A program made the position numbers and the translations under genes. Positions 42,665-52,884 of a stretch of 64,000 nt of DNA are shown one piece after another (the first letter of the stretch is position 1; every line of letters begins with the position of its first letter). Source of the DNA: Indibacter alkaliphilus LW1 (lineage in GTDB: Bacteria > Bacteroidota > Bacteroidia > Cytophagales > Cyclobacteriaceae); assembly GCF_000295935.2 (NCBI RefSeq), contig NZ_ALWO02000023.1, forward strand, positions 310,001 through 374,000, written 5' to 3'. The notes beneath the pieces were generated by a model, which saw nothing but the letters and a program-made list of their open reading frames with translations, searched no databases and was not told the DNA's origin.

Positions 42665-43282
42665 ATGAAAAAAATTATCCTTCTTCTTCTTCCTTTAGTA
42701 TTTGGACTTTCCTTTTTGAGCTTTCAGGCAGAAGCACAAAGATATGGAACTGCAGCCGGTATCAGGATGGGCAGCAATGACTACAGTCGTACTTTTGGAT
42801 TGAGTGCCCAACAACGTATTTTCAAGCATGTAACCATTGAGGGTATTGTACAATCGGATTTCTCCAGAAATACAACTTTCCATTTGTTATTAGAAAGGCA
42901 TAGGCCAATCATCTCAAAGAGATTCAATTATTATTATGGTGCTGGAATTTCATCAGGATGGGAGGAAAGTAGGATTAAAAACCCTGAGTCCATGCAAATT
43001 ATTCATACATACGGAAATCCTACAACTGGGGTCGACCTTATTGCAGGGATTGAAATGACCGTTCTCAATACTGTTATCTCTTTGGATTACAAACCTAATG
43101 TCAACCTTGTTGGAAGAGAGGAGTTTTTTAGAGGTCAGGTTGGAATATCAGCTAGAATGGTGTTAGTCAAAAGTAAAGAACAAAACAAGAGGAAAAGGCA
43201 AAGAGCAAGAGCAAAAAGGAAAAAGAACAATGAGACCTTTGGCGATAAGCTCAAAAATACTTTCAACTTTAAAAACCATTAA
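42665..43282 (+). CDS. Exported beta-barrel-like protein with basic C-terminal tail
   Basis: 205 residues from ATG 42665; an upstream start at 42635 would spoil the signal peptide. The signal peptide is MKKIILLLLPLVFGLSFLSF with AEAQ cleavage. The mature part has alternating beta segments ending in aromatic residues (YGTAAGIRMGSNDYSRTFGL, KRFNYYYGAGISSGW), consistent with a small outer-membrane or periplasmic barrel. The last 40 residues are strongly basic (NKRKRQRARAKRKK), unusual for a barrel. It is 53 bases downstream of the VLRF1 gene and probably cotranscribed. Function unknown. Confidence 0.7.
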   Translation: MKKIILLLLPLVFGLSFLSFQAEAQRYGTAAGIRMGSNDYSRTFGLSAQQRIFKHVTIEGIVQSDFSRNTTFHLLLERHRPIISKRFNYYYGAGISSGWEESRIKNPESMQIIHTYGNPTTGVDLIAGIEMTVLNTVISLDYKPNVNLVGREEFFRGQVGISARMVLVKSKEQNKRKRQRARAKRKKNNETFGDKLKNTFNFKNH

Positions 43283-43421
43283 ATCAAATTCAAATGCAGA
43301 TTGCTTCCGGGATTACATACTGTTTGAATATTTTTTGACGTGCAACTGTACTATTTTTTGAGATTTTGACAACCAAATAATATTTTCCTTTATCTTAAAG
43401 TTTAAACCAGAATAAAGGAAA

Positions 43422-45302
43422 ATGAACCTCAAAAAACTCCCCTTATTAATCTTTGCAATCCTTTTATCGGGGCTTTTGTATGCCCAGGATAAAAGTATAT
43501 TAGACCAACTTCATGAAGTTGCAATAGTAGATCAAAAAGTGATGATGCCGATGCGAGATGATGTCAGGTTGGCAACTGACATATACCGGCCAAAAACAGA
43601 CGATCCAGTCCCAATAGTTTTCTCAAGAACGCCCTACAATTTCAACTCTTACAACAACGGTGAGTTGGTTGAGCGGCACATGCAAACGGCCTTGGAATAT
43701 GTAAAAAGAGGTTATGCATATGTAATTCAAAATGAAAGAGGAAGGTTTTTCTCTGAAGGAGAGTGGGATATTCTTGGTGTTCCGTTGACAGATGGCTATG
43801 ATGCCTTTGAATGGATGTCAGGACAATCCTGGAGTAATGGAAGAATCGGAACTATCGGTTGTTCTTCTACTGCTGAATGGCAAATGGCCGTAGCTTCTTT
43901 GGATCACCCCGCACATACTGCTTTGGTAGCTCAGGGATTCGGTGCAGGAGTGGGAAGGATAGGTAATTTTTATGAGCAGGGAAATTGGTACCGAGGAGGT
44001 GCAGGTCAAATGCTTTTTACAGCATGGCTTTATAGCACTCAGCATGATCCCATGGCACCTAAGCTTTCTTCAGACATTGAGCAAGAAGACCTTCTGAGAC
44101 TTCAAAAGTTTTATGATATGGCTCCAAGGTATCCAAGAGTAGATTGGGCAAAAGGCTTGGCTCATCTTCCTGTCCAGGATATTATCAAAAATGTGAATGG
44201 ACCCAAAGGAATCTATGAAGAAATGATAACCAGGAAACCCAATGATCCTAAATGGTATCAGGGAGGCCTTTTTCATGATGACATGGACTTCGAAAAACCT
44301 GCCTTCTGGTTTGTCAGCTGGTATGATGTGGCTTCAAGCCCCAACCTATTTATGTACAACCATATTAGGGAACAGGCAAAAAGTCAAGCTACCAAAGACA
44401 ACCAATACCTGATCATCGCCCCTACCCTTCACTGTGCCTTTCTGAGAGCAACAGATAACACTGTAGTAGGAGAAAGAAGCATGGGAGATGCTCGACTACC
44501 TAATCCTGAAATAACTTTTGCATGGTTTGACTACTGGTTAAAAGGAGAGGAAAGCAGCAGTATAAAAGAAATGCCAAAAGTGACATATTTCACGATGGGA
44601 TCCAACGAATGGCAGACATCTGATACTTGGCCCCCAAAAGACGCTCAAATGGAAACATTCTACCTCAACAGTAAAGGAAATGCTAATTCCCGCTTAGGTG
44701 ATGGAATCCTTTCCAAGAAAAAGGCTGGAAGAGATAATCCGGACTCTTTCAAATATGACCCTATGAAGCCTGTTCCTTCCTATGGTGGAAATGTTTGCTG
44801 TACCGGCAATGCTGTACAGGGAGGGGCATTTGACCAACAGGAAATGGAGCTCCGGGAGGATATCCTCGTTTACAGCAGTGAAGTCTTGGAAGAAGGAATA
44901 GAAGTAAGTGGGTTTATCGAAGCCAAACTCTATCTATCCTCAGATGTCAAAGACACAGATCTTACCATCAAAATCATTGATGTCTATCCTGATGGAACAG
45001 CCTACAACTTAGACGAAACTATTCAAAGGGTACGCTACAGAGAAGGCTATGAAAAAGAAGTCTTTATGGAAGAAGGGAAAGTTTATGAGGTCAACATGAC
45101 ACCTATGTCCACATCCAATTATTTCGAAAAGGGGCATAAAATCAGGATTGAAATTTCAAGTTCAAATTTCCCAAGATTTGATAGAAACCTAAATACAGGT
45201 GGAAATAATTATGACGAAACAGAAGGAGTAGTGGCTACTAATTCAATACATCATTCCAACAAATATCCAAGCAGTATCAGTCTTCCAATAGTTAAAAAGT
45301 AA
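43422..45302 (+). CDS. CocE/NonD-family serine hydrolase (S15 peptidase family)
   Basis: 626 residues with signal peptide [20 protein letters not shown]. The alpha/beta hydrolase nucleophile is Ser148 in [10 protein letters not shown], in place of the more usual GxSYxG. RTPYNFNS gives the oxyanion-side segment and APTLHCAFL the His loop. The C-terminal 200 residues form the jelly-roll domain of X-Pro dipeptidyl peptidase-like proteins ([20 protein letters not shown]). It hydrolyses acyl or peptidyl esters or amides; the substrate is not predictable. Exported, probably periplasmic or surface. Followed by a GC-rich hairpin. Confidence 0.9.
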   Translation: MNLKKLPLLIFAILLSGLLYAQDKSILDQLHEVAIVDQKVMMPMRDDVRLATDIYRPKTDDPVPIVFSRTPYNFNSYNNGELVERHMQTALEYVKRGYAYVIQNERGRFFSEGEWDILGVPLTDGYDAFEWMSGQSWSNGRIGTIGCSSTAEWQMAVASLDHPAHTALVAQGFGAGVGRIGNFYEQGNWYRGGAGQMLFTAWLYSTQHDPMAPKLSSDIEQEDLLRLQKFYDMAPRYPRVDWAKGLAHLPVQDIIKNVNGPKGIYEEMITRKPNDPKWYQGGLFHDDMDFEKPAFWFVSWYDVASSPNLFMYNHIREQAKSQATKDNQYLIIAPTLHCAFLRATDNTVVGERSMGDARLPNPEITFAWFDYWLKGEESSSIKEMPKVTYFTMGSNEWQTSDTWPPKDAQMETFYLNSKGNANSRLGDGILSKKKAGRDNPDSFKYDPMKPVPSYGGNVCCTGNAVQGGAFDQQEMELREDILVYSSEVLEEGIEVSGFIEAKLYLSSDVKDTDLTIKIIDVYPDGTAYNLDETIQRVRYREGYEKEVFMEEGKVYEVNMTPMSTSNYFEKGHKIRIEISSSNFPRFDRNLNTGGNNYDETEGVVATNSIHHSNKYPSSISLPIVKK

Positions 45303-45310
45303 TTAACAGC

Positions 45311-45339
45311 ACCCCTCAGAAAATTAAAATCTGAGGGGT
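45311..45339 (+). terminator. Stem-loop after the CocE-like gene
   Basis: ACCCCTCAGA (45311-45320) pairs with TCTGAGGGGT (45330-45339). No T-run follows on the plus strand, so it is a probable but imperfect intrinsic terminator. Confidence 0.65.
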
Positions 45340-45448
45340 ACTATTTCCCCATTGAGCCAAATTCTTTTTAATTCATGATCACCTTGTCAAATTGGTGTAA
45401 GGCTTACTTTGAATAAAGTACATTGGTCCTATGTTAATTAATACCAAC

Positions 45449-45907
45449 ATGAATACAGCACAGAATAAATACTTGCGAACAGCAGGAATTTTGACCGCAA
45501 TAGCTTCATTGATGCATATCGGAATAGTCATAGGTGGACCGGATTGGTATAGGTTTTTCGGCGCAGGTGAAATGATGGCTATGCAAGCAGAAGCTGGAAT
45601 GATAGAACCTATCATCACAACTTTATTCATAGCATTCATTTTGGGAATTTGGTCTCTTTATGCTTTTTCTGGAGCTGGTATGATTTTCAAAATGCCTATT
45701 ACAGCTATAGCTTTAACTGTAATAGGTTCAATTTTTCTTCTTAGAGGTTTGTTAGGAATACCTCTGATTTTAACTTTTAATCATCCTTACCTGAATGAGC
45801 TTCAGGAAAAAATGATCTTTATGGTTATCAGTTCGCTGATTTGCCTATTGCTTGGATATCTGTATCTCAAAGGAGCGTACTGCAAGAAGAAATCCATAAA
45901 CGAGTGA
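45449..45907 (+). CDS. Four-helix membrane protein of unknown function
   Basis: 152 residues from the ATG at 45449; the frame opens six codons earlier at 45431 and the true start is undecided. Hydrophobic helices lie near residues 10-28, 52-71, 82-100 and 125-141. The region between helices 1 and 2 (GGPDWYRFFGAGEMMAMQAE) is the best conserved-looking part. There are no enzymatic motifs. It is convergent with parC, 67 bases apart. Inner membrane, role unknown. Confidence 0.65.
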   Translation: MNTAQNKYLRTAGILTAIASLMHIGIVIGGPDWYRFFGAGEMMAMQAEAGMIEPIITTLFIAFILGIWSLYAFSGAGMIFKMPITAIALTVIGSIFLLRGLLGIPLILTFNHPYLNELQEKMIFMVISSLICLLLGYLYLKGAYCKKKSINE

Positions 45908-45974
45908 TTGACCATGCTTACAAATACACAGAGGCAAAGCTGATCCCAGAGCAAAACCCATACTTTTTATAAAA

Positions 45975-48614
45975 CTAAAACAAACCTAGTTGATCTTTGT
46001 CGTCCTCCTCTTTTTTAACTTTGAATTCTACTGTAGAACCAACTTCCAAATCTTCATCTGTATCAGAGTCCTCTGAAGTATTTTTCGTTTTTGATTCATT
46101 GGGAGAAGAATCTTCCTTCGGTTCAGAATTAATCAAGCTGAGAGATACCACATCGTGAGAAGAAAGTTTGTTGCCAATAGCTTTCCATCCTTTGACATCG
46201 ATCAACATATCCAAGTCATACTCTTGCTCCTCCTCCACTTTTCCTTTTCTAAGCAAGGCTTTGACTTGCGGTTGCTTGTCAGTAGATACAATTTTCAATT
46301 GTGAACTCTTATGATCAGAAATCACATTGAATTTCTTATTCATGGTTGTAGTTTCTATCAGGAAGCGCTTGACATAATGTGTTTTGCCTGTGCCATCATA
46401 ATAAATAATTGAAATTATCTTCTGAGGATCAAACTTTTCAATCAACATAACATTACCCGCTTCATACCTATTGGTCAACTCAAAGGAGGTGAGTTCATAA
46501 TCTCCATTCTTATAGAAAACAATGATTTTATCATCACCCAAAAAGTTACCAATCAATCTTCCTCTCTCATCCGTATTCAACCTACCAACTACTGAGTCAT
46601 AATAAATGTCCAGTCCTCCAAGTGTGGAGACTCCTTCCATTTTCAGTTGAATTTTCCTGATTGGATACCTGGTCAGGATATTTCCTCCTGCTCCCCTACC
46701 CTTGATTTCTATGGTAGAAAAATCAAAGTCAAAAACTTTGATTCTGGCCTTTGCACCTTGAGTCAAATACACCGTTACAATCTCGGCTTCCCCATTTGGA
46801 TTGGCGGTAAGATACAAAACTTTGGATCCTTTACTCCCTTTGGTAAGTTCGTATTCTCTGTCTCTTGTTACAGCTAAGACCTGAAAACGCTTCACCATCG
46901 CTCTTCCACTTCCTCCATCCAGGTAAATGAGGTTATAAACCATCCTTTCATCTCCCTTTCGGAAAATAGCCACATGCAGAATGTCCTTTCCTACAAAACC
47001 CTTCTCCTGAATTCTGGTAACTACACATTTTCCGTCCCTGCGAATTACAATGACATCATCAAGGTCAGAACAATCGCATACAAACTCATCTTTTTTTAGA
47101 CCATAACCCACAAATCCATCTGCACGATTGACATAAAGCTTGGCATTGTTGGCGGCTACTACTGTGGCTTCTATGGTGTCAAAAGCCCTGATTTCGGTCT
47201 TTCTCTCTCTTCCTTTGCCGTATTTTGTAAGCAGATTTTCGTAGTATTTTATGGCATACTCAGTCAGATGCTTGAGGTTGTAGTTTACCTCTTTTAACTC
47301 TTCCTGCAATTTGCGCATCAACTCGTCTGCCTTAAAAGTATCAAACTTAGAGATTCTCTTAATACGTATTTCTGTAAGTCTGACAATGTCTTCAGTAGTA
47401 ATTTCTCTATAAAAATCAGGTTTGAAAGGTTCCAGGCCTTTATCGATTGTTTCAATTACAGACTCCCAAGTGGTACATTCCTCAATATCCCTGTATATCC
47501 TGTTTTCTATAAAGATTTTTTCGAGGGAAGAAAAAAGAAGTTTTTCCATTAACTCCGCCTTTCTGATTTCCAACTCTTTTTTCAGCAATGCTCTTGTTTG
47601 CTTGGTATTGTAAGCCAAGATGTCATTGACAGTGAGGAAGACAGGCTTTTCTTCTATGATCACGCAGGCATTTGGAGAGATACTGACTTCACAGTCAGTA
47701 AATGCATACAATGCATCAATGGTCATGTCAGGAGATTGACCTGGAGCCAGTTGAATTTGTATTTCTACATCCTTGGCAGTATTATCTACAACCTTTTTAA
47801 TTTTGATTTTACCCTTGTCATTGGCCTTGATAATAGAATCAATCAGCGAATTGGTGGTAGTTCCATACGGAATATCCTTGATCAACAAGGTTTTGCTATC
47901 TTCTTCTTCTATTCTGGCCCTTACTTTGATCCGTCCGCCTCTTAGCCCTTCATTGTATTCCGAAAAATCTGCCAATCCTCCGGTTGGAAAATCCGGAAGT
48001 ACATTAGTCTTCTCACCCTTGAGAATTGCTATAGATCCCTGAATAAGCTCTATAAAATTGTGCGGTAATATCTTCGTGGAAAGCCCTACGGCAATACCTT
48101 CTACCCCTTGTGCTAAAAGAAGAGGGAACTTGACAGGTAAAGTGACAGGTTCGCGTTTTCTACCATCATAAGAAAGTTGCCAATCGGTAGTCTGAGGGTT
48201 AAATACAACTTCAAGCGCAAACTTAGACAAGCGAGCCTCAATGTATCTCGCCGCAGCTGCTGAATCCCCTGTTCTGATATCCCCCCAGTTTCCCTGAGTT
48301 TCTATCAGAAGTTCCTTTTGCCCGAGGTTTACGATAGCATCTCCTATGGAGGCATCACCATGGGGATGATATTGCATAGACTGACCTATGATATTGGCCA
48401 CTTTATTGAATCTTCCATCATCCATCTCCTTCATGGCATGAAGAATACGTCTCTGTACAGGTTTCAGTCCATCCTCTATAGCGGGAACTGCCCGCTCCAA
48501 AATCACATAGGATGCATAATCCAAAAACCAATCTTTGTACATCCCTGTCACAGGGATGGAATCGTGTAAGCTATTGTCCTGTTCCTCAGGGTTAGTATTT
48601 TCTTGATCGCTCAT
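45975..48614 (-). CDS. parC: DNA topoisomerase IV subunit A
   Basis: 879 residues. The N-terminus has the breakage-reunion domain with KPVQRRILHAMKE, HPHGDASIG and the catalytic Tyr124 in AARYIEARL. No GyrA-box (QRRGGKG) is visible in the C-terminal beta-pinwheel, which supports ParC over GyrA. The tail (from about residue 830) is an acidic, Ser/Glu/Asp-rich extension ending DDKDQLGLF. It works with the ParE encoded 97 bases upstream to decatenate chromosomes. At the position equivalent to E. coli Ser80 it has Ala88, and Asp92 at Glu84; these are native in this lineage. Confidence 0.95.
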   Translation of the reverse strand: MSDQENTNPEEQDNSLHDSIPVTGMYKDWFLDYASYVILERAVPAIEDGLKPVQRRILHAMKEMDDGRFNKVANIIGQSMQYHPHGDASIGDAIVNLGQKELLIETQGNWGDIRTGDSAAAARYIEARLSKFALEVVFNPQTTDWQLSYDGRKREPVTLPVKFPLLLAQGVEGIAVGLSTKILPHNFIELIQGSIAILKGEKTNVLPDFPTGGLADFSEYNEGLRGGRIKVRARIEEEDSKTLLIKDIPYGTTTNSLIDSIIKANDKGKIKIKKVVDNTAKDVEIQIQLAPGQSPDMTIDALYAFTDCEVSISPNACVIIEEKPVFLTVNDILAYNTKQTRALLKKELEIRKAELMEKLLFSSLEKIFIENRIYRDIEECTTWESVIETIDKGLEPFKPDFYREITTEDIVRLTEIRIKRISKFDTFKADELMRKLQEELKEVNYNLKHLTEYAIKYYENLLTKYGKGRERKTEIRAFDTIEATVVAANNAKLYVNRADGFVGYGLKKDEFVCDCSDLDDVIVIRRDGKCVVTRIQEKGFVGKDILHVAIFRKGDERMVYNLIYLDGGSGRAMVKRFQVLAVTRDREYELTKGSKGSKVLYLTANPNGEAEIVTVYLTQGAKARIKVFDFDFSTIEIKGRGAGGNILTRYPIRKIQLKMEGVSTLGGLDIYYDSVVGRLNTDERGRLIGNFLGDDKIIVFYKNGDYELTSFELTNRYEAGNVMLIEKFDPQKIISIIYYDGTGKTHYVKRFLIETTTMNKKFNVISDHKSSQLKIVSTDKQPQVKALLRKGKVEEEQEYDLDMLIDVKGWKAIGNKLSSHDVVSLSLINSEPKEDSSPNESKTKNTSEDSDTDEDLEVGSTVEFKVKKEEDDKDQLGLF

Positions 48615-48711
48615 GCAAACTTATAATTCATTTTAATGAATAAGAATCGGGTTGTTTCAAACTGTGTATTTAAAGATCGAAGCCTAATATGTTGAAATTT
48701 TGGATTATAGC

Positions 48712-50625
48712 TTAGGCTGCTTCACTTTCCTCTTTAGCTTCTTCAGCATCTTCGCTGTTTTTAGCCGGATCATCGAAAATGATATCTTTTTCGATTTTGA
48801 GATTATCAATGATGAAAGTCTGCCTGTCCGGGGTATTCTTGCCCATGTAAAAACCCAGAAGATCTGCAATCTTGGTTTCCTTGCTTAGAATAATAGGATC
48901 AAGACGAATGTCCTCACCGATAAATTTCCCAAACTCCTCCGGCGATATTTCTCCCAAGCCTTTGAAACGGGTGATTTCTGCAGTTTTACCAAGTTTGTGA
49001 ATAGCCCGCTGTCTTTCCTCATCTGTATAGCAATAAAGAGTCTCCTTTTTATTTCTTACCCTAAAAAGAGGTGTATCCAAAATGAAGAGATGGCCGTTTT
49101 TTACTAAGTCAGGGAAGAACTGAAGGAAATATGTCATGATCAACAAGCGGATATGCATACCATCCACATCGGCATCAGTGGCAATGACAATTTTTCTAAA
49201 CCGAAGTCCCTCTATACCATCTTCAATATTCAAAGCATGCTGCAGGAGGTTGAATTCTTCGTTTTCATAGACCACCTTTTTGGTCATACCATAGCAATTC
49301 AGAGGTTTTCCTCTCAAGGAAAACACTGCTTGTGTCTGTACATCCCGGGATTTGGTAATAGATCCTGATGCAGAATCTCCTTCAGTAATAAAAAGCATTG
49401 TACGACTTTTCTGATCTTCATCAGCTTTGGGATCATCATAATGAATCCTGCAATCTCTCAGTTTTTTATTATGAAGGTTGGCCTTTTTTGCCCTTTCATT
49501 GGCAAGTTTTTTAATACCTGAAATTTCCTTTCTTTCACGCTCTGACTGTAAAATCCTTTTCAATAAAGCATCTGCTGCTCCTGGATTTTTGTGTAAGTAA
49601 TTGTCCAGCTCCGTCTTGACAAAGTCATTGACAAAAGTCCGTAAAGTAGGGCCGTCCGGCCCTATGGATTGTGAGCCCAGTTTGGTTTTAGTCTGTGATT
49701 CAAACACTGGTTCCTGTACCCTAACTGCAATAGCACCTACTATGCTTTGTCTAACATCTGATGCATCAAAGTCTTTTTTGTAAAACTCCCTGACTGTTTT
49801 AACAATCGCTTCTCTAAATGCAGCCAAATGGGTACCACCTTGGGTGGTGTATTGGCCGTTTACAAAAGAATAATATTCTTCCCCATATTGGTTGGAATGG
49901 GTAATGGCCATCTCTATGTCATTGCCTTTGAGATGAATAACAGGATACCTGATAGAGTCTTCATCTACTTTTCTCATCAAAAGGTCATACAATCCCTTTT
50001 CTGAAAAAAACTTCTTACCATTGTAATTGATTGTCAAACCCGCATTTAGAAATGCATAATTCCAGATCTGATTTTCCAGGTATTCAGGTATAAAATGATA
50101 ATTCTTGAAAACTGAAGCGTCTGGGGTGAAAATGACCTTGGTACCGTTCCTATCTGAAGTCTTTTCAACCTTACGGTCTTCTTTCAAAATACCTTTTTCA
50201 AATTCCGCCACTTTGGTTTCCCCATCTCTGTATGACTGGACTTTGAAGTAGTCAGAAAGTGCATTTACTGCCTTGGTTCCTACTCCATTGAGGCCAACTG
50301 ATTTTTGGAATGCTCCTGAATCATATTTACCTCCAGTGTTGATTTTAGAAACACAATCAATAACCTTTCCCAAAGGAATTCCTCTACCATAATCTCTTAT
50401 CTCTACCCTATGTTCTGAGATTTTGATGTCTATGGTTCTTCCATAGCCCATCATATGCTCATCTATACTGTTGTCCAGGACTTCCTTGACGAGTACATAG
50501 ATTCCATCATCCTGAGCACTGCCATCTCCTAATTTACCAATATACATTCCTGGGCGTAAGCGGATATGCTCTCTCCAATCCAGGGATTTGATACTGTCTT
50601 CTGTATATTTAACGTTTTCTGCCAT
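48712..50625 (-). CDS. parE: DNA topoisomerase IV subunit B
   Basis: 637 residues. The GHKL ATPase region shows [36 protein letters not shown] and [13 protein letters not shown]. The Toprim domain has [16 protein letters not shown] and [14 protein letters not shown]. Size fits ParE rather than GyrB. It is upstream of parC in the same direction, forming the topoisomerase IV operon. The C-terminus is a short acidic tail ([14 protein letters not shown]). Confidence 0.96.
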   Translation of the reverse strand: MAENVKYTEDSIKSLDWREHIRLRPGMYIGKLGDGSAQDDGIYVLVKEVLDNSIDEHMMGYGRTIDIKISEHRVEIRDYGRGIPLGKVIDCVSKINTGGKYDSGAFQKSVGLNGVGTKAVNALSDYFKVQSYRDGETKVAEFEKGILKEDRKVEKTSDRNGTKVIFTPDASVFKNYHFIPEYLENQIWNYAFLNAGLTINYNGKKFFSEKGLYDLLMRKVDEDSIRYPVIHLKGNDIEMAITHSNQYGEEYYSFVNGQYTTQGGTHLAAFREAIVKTVREFYKKDFDASDVRQSIVGAIAVRVQEPVFESQTKTKLGSQSIGPDGPTLRTFVNDFVKTELDNYLHKNPGAADALLKRILQSERERKEISGIKKLANERAKKANLHNKKLRDCRIHYDDPKADEDQKSRTMLFITEGDSASGSITKSRDVQTQAVFSLRGKPLNCYGMTKKVVYENEEFNLLQHALNIEDGIEGLRFRKIVIATDADVDGMHIRLLIMTYFLQFFPDLVKNGHLFILDTPLFRVRNKKETLYCYTDEERQRAIHKLGKTAEITRFKGLGEISPEEFGKFIGEDIRLDPIILSKETKIADLLGFYMGKNTPDRQTFIIDNLKIEKDIIFDDPAKNSEDAEEAKEESEAA

Positions 50626-50666
50626 TTGTCAACAAAGAGGTAATTTTTAAATTAACGCTATTGCAC

Positions 50667-51161
50667 TTAAACTCCACGCTGTAATGTTTTGAATTTTTGA
50701 GATAAAATCCAAAACAATGCGACAACCCAAGTCACAAAAAATATAGGAACCATATAAAAGAATAAACTGTAGGAACCCGAACTGATTTCATTCTGATTGT
50801 TTATACTGTGCACAAACAACGTTAAGATGCAGAGTGATACATTGATAATCCCTACAAATGAGTAAATCCAGGTAAGCATATAATCTCTAAAAATATCTCC
50901 TGTTGGAAAAAGCCTTTTAAGGTTTGCAGTACTTTGCTTTTCTATCATTTTGGCCGGTGTAATCAAGACAATGTTCAACACAGCGAATAGGATGATTCCA
51001 AAATAAAAGAAAGTGCTCCTACTGACCCCTTTTACCAAGTAGCCATTATCGTCAATTTCATAGGCAACTGTTTCAGGTATGGCTGAATAGATATACAAAA
51101 AGACAACTAAGAAGAATAAAATTGATAAGAAATGGAAAACTTTTCCGAAACGATAATACAT
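50667..51161 (-). CDS. Four-helix membrane protein of unknown function
   Basis: 164 residues with four hydrophobic helices (about 10-28, 50-69, 92-117, 131-152), a short aromatic-rich N-terminus (MYYRFGKVFHF) and a charged C-terminus (SQKFKTLQRGV). No conserved catalytic residues recognised. It starts a run of three genes on the minus strand that ends with topoisomerase IV, with a 41-base gap to parE, so cotranscription is possible. Confidence 0.65.
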   Translation of the reverse strand: MYYRFGKVFHFLSILFFLVVFLYIYSAIPETVAYEIDDNGYLVKGVSRSTFFYFGIILFAVLNIVLITPAKMIEKQSTANLKRLFPTGDIFRDYMLTWIYSFVGIINVSLCILTLFVHSINNQNEISSGSYSLFFYMVPIFFVTWVVALFWILSQKFKTLQRGV

Positions 51162-51466
51162 AAGTAATGATGATTTTGCGTGCTAATATAAAGATTAAAG
51201 CTTAGACACAACTGAAACTGTTTTGACCTTTTTGGGTTTTTATTTTCGACACTTATTGAATCGGTTTTACAAAGTCTTGATTTTAAGTCCAAATAATTCT
51301 ATCGTTCTCAAACTTGGATTTGTAGAAAAAAGATAAAAAAATCAGAAGCCTTGAAATTAGCCCTAAATTTGCCAAACAAAATAACGAAAGGTCTACTTTC
51401 AGCATCAATAGCAAGCAAATCTTTTTGACAAATATTTAAAAATACAAAAGCGATATTTTCACTTCC
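51162..51466. other. Divergent intergenic region with a candidate promoter
   Basis: 305 bases without a gene. TAAATTTG at 51364-51371 matches the Bacteroidota -7 box and could drive the lipoprotein gene at 51467, leaving a 5' UTR of about 90 bases, but no TTTG is at the -33 distance. The rest is AT-rich with no repeat or site I can name. Confidence 0.5.
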
Positions 51467-51859
51467 ATGTACAAAAATAAACTTACCCTCATATTAGCAG
51501 TTTTTGGTTTGTTCTCAATAAGCTACTGCTCCCCAAAAGTCGAATTAGAAAATATGGATTTGGAGAGTTGGAAAAATGACAGAAATGGATGCCTCCGACA
51601 AAGAGAAAGTCAGGTGGAGAACTTCAGGGCTATAAAAAACGAGTTGCTGGGAAAAGACAACCAAGCATTAATCAAGACCTTTGGAAGACCTGATAGGGTT
51701 GAGCTTGCAGACAGAAGTCAAAACTTTTTCATCTATTATCTGGAACCTTCGCCTTCATGTGAACAGGCAAAACCCGAAGAGGAATCTTTGAAGGTCATTT
51801 TCAGACTGAATGCAATCAGCAGAGTCTCGGAAGTTACCATTAGCCGATTGGACCCATAA
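51467..51859 (+). CDS. Small lipoprotein
   Basis: 130 residues. The signal is NKLTLILAVFGLFSISYC with lipobox ISYC, so the mature Cys21 would be lipidated. Mature sequence SPKVELENMDLESWKNDRNG is charged and contains a conserved-looking NELLGKDNQALIKTFGRPDR, reminiscent of the SmpA/BamE-like fold that follows a Gly-x-Pro pattern. This suggests an envelope-assembly or structural role but is not firm. A terminator follows. Confidence 0.7.
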   Translation: MYKNKLTLILAVFGLFSISYCSPKVELENMDLESWKNDRNGCLRQRESQVENFRAIKNELLGKDNQALIKTFGRPDRVELADRSQNFFIYYLEPSPSCEQAKPEEESLKVIFRLNAISRVSEVTISRLDP

Positions 51860-51861
51860 AA

Positions 51862-51885
51862 AAGGTGAGTTTTTAGGCTCACCTT
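51862..51885. terminator. Terminator between lipoprotein and ROK genes
   Basis: AAGGTGAG (51862-51869) pairs with CTCACCTT (51878-51885) around an 8-base loop, between convergent genes. Confidence 0.85.
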
Positions 51886-51907
51886 CTATTTATCATATTT
51901 AGGATAA

Positions 51908-52849
51908 CTATTCCTCCTCCATAAAACACAAGGCCGCAGCTCCCAATGTCCCAGCATCATTTTTCAATGTAGCCTTGGTAAGAACCAGGTCTCGCACATA
52001 ATAAGGCGTCAAATACTGCCTTACAGTTTTTTCCAAAGAAGGCATCATAAATTCCAAACCTGCTGAAATTCCTCCTCCGAAATAAACGTGGGTTACATCC
52101 AAAACGCGAATTACCGAGACAATCGCTTCGCCAAGAATTCTTCCAACTTCTTCAAAAACCATCAGAGAAACCTCATTTCCGGTTTTTGCTGTGTCTACTA
52201 AAAGGTGCGTTCCAAGCTCTTTATTTTCCAATTCACCAGCCAATCTTGGATATGCCTGGATAAACCTTTCCATGATTTTGAGTATGCCATTTCTTCCAAT
52301 CAAAGTCTCCAAACCTTCGTTTCCTCTGGAAAGCATGTGTCCCATTTCCATAGCATTGCCCCTGGATCCTTTGAATACACTTCCATCCAATACAAAAGCG
52401 CTTCCAATACCAGTTCCCATCGTAATAAAGAGAAAATTTTTAGGAGGATTGTCTTTACCAAAGCGATATTCTCCTATTGCAGCAGCAGCAGCGTCGTTTT
52501 CCAGAAAAAAGGAAATATCTGGATATTTTTTCTTCAGTTCGCCTTTAAGATTAAAACCATTCAGTGCTGGTATGGCCGGAATCTCCAAAGTAGTAGTCCT
52601 GTCTTTAGAAATAAGTCCAGGAAGCCCTATCCCTACTTTTCTTACATCAGGATATTTTTCAAGAATTCCCTTCATTCCCTCAATAAAACAGGTATTAAAT
52701 CCTTTTGGGTCATCTCTGTACGGTGCAGTATCTATTTTTTCAAATGAAACAATCTCTCCTTCCTTGCTTACAAGACCGATTTTCAAATGAGTTCCCCCAA
52801 CATCAACACCTAAAAAATGGTGATCTTTCATATTCATGGTTATCTTCAA
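51908..52849 (-). CDS. ROK-family sugar kinase-like protein
   Basis: 313 residues; the start may be six codons further in (MKDHHFLGVDVGGTH). The ATP-binding phosphate loop is LGVDVGGTHLKIGL and the catalytic Asp lies in FLENDAAAAAIGEY. The C-terminal GGGISAGLEF region also fits. However, the usual ROK zinc motif (CxCGxxGCxE) is absent: the segment is MGHMLSRGNEGLETLIGRNG. It probably phosphorylates glucose or an aminosugar as a glucokinase, but a zinc-free variant could have another substrate. Cytoplasmic. No sugar gene adjoins it. Confidence 0.88.
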   Translation of the reverse strand: MKITMNMKDHHFLGVDVGGTHLKIGLVSKEGEIVSFEKIDTAPYRDDPKGFNTCFIEGMKGILEKYPDVRKVGIGLPGLISKDRTTTLEIPAIPALNGFNLKGELKKKYPDISFFLENDAAAAAIGEYRFGKDNPPKNFLFITMGTGIGSAFVLDGSVFKGSRGNAMEMGHMLSRGNEGLETLIGRNGILKIMERFIQAYPRLAGELENKELGTHLLVDTAKTGNEVSLMVFEEVGRILGEAIVSVIRVLDVTHVYFGGGISAGLEFMMPSLEKTVRQYLTPYYVRDLVLTKATLKNDAGTLGAAALCFMEEE

Positions 52850-52884
52850 TAGGTTTAAGGCACTAAAATAGTAAAGAGATTTGC

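Noticed and set aside
52191-52790. 199- and 180-codon open frames on the plus strand within the ROK gene
   Set aside because: Both are antisense to a gene with clear ATP-binding and catalytic motifs; their translations have no family features.
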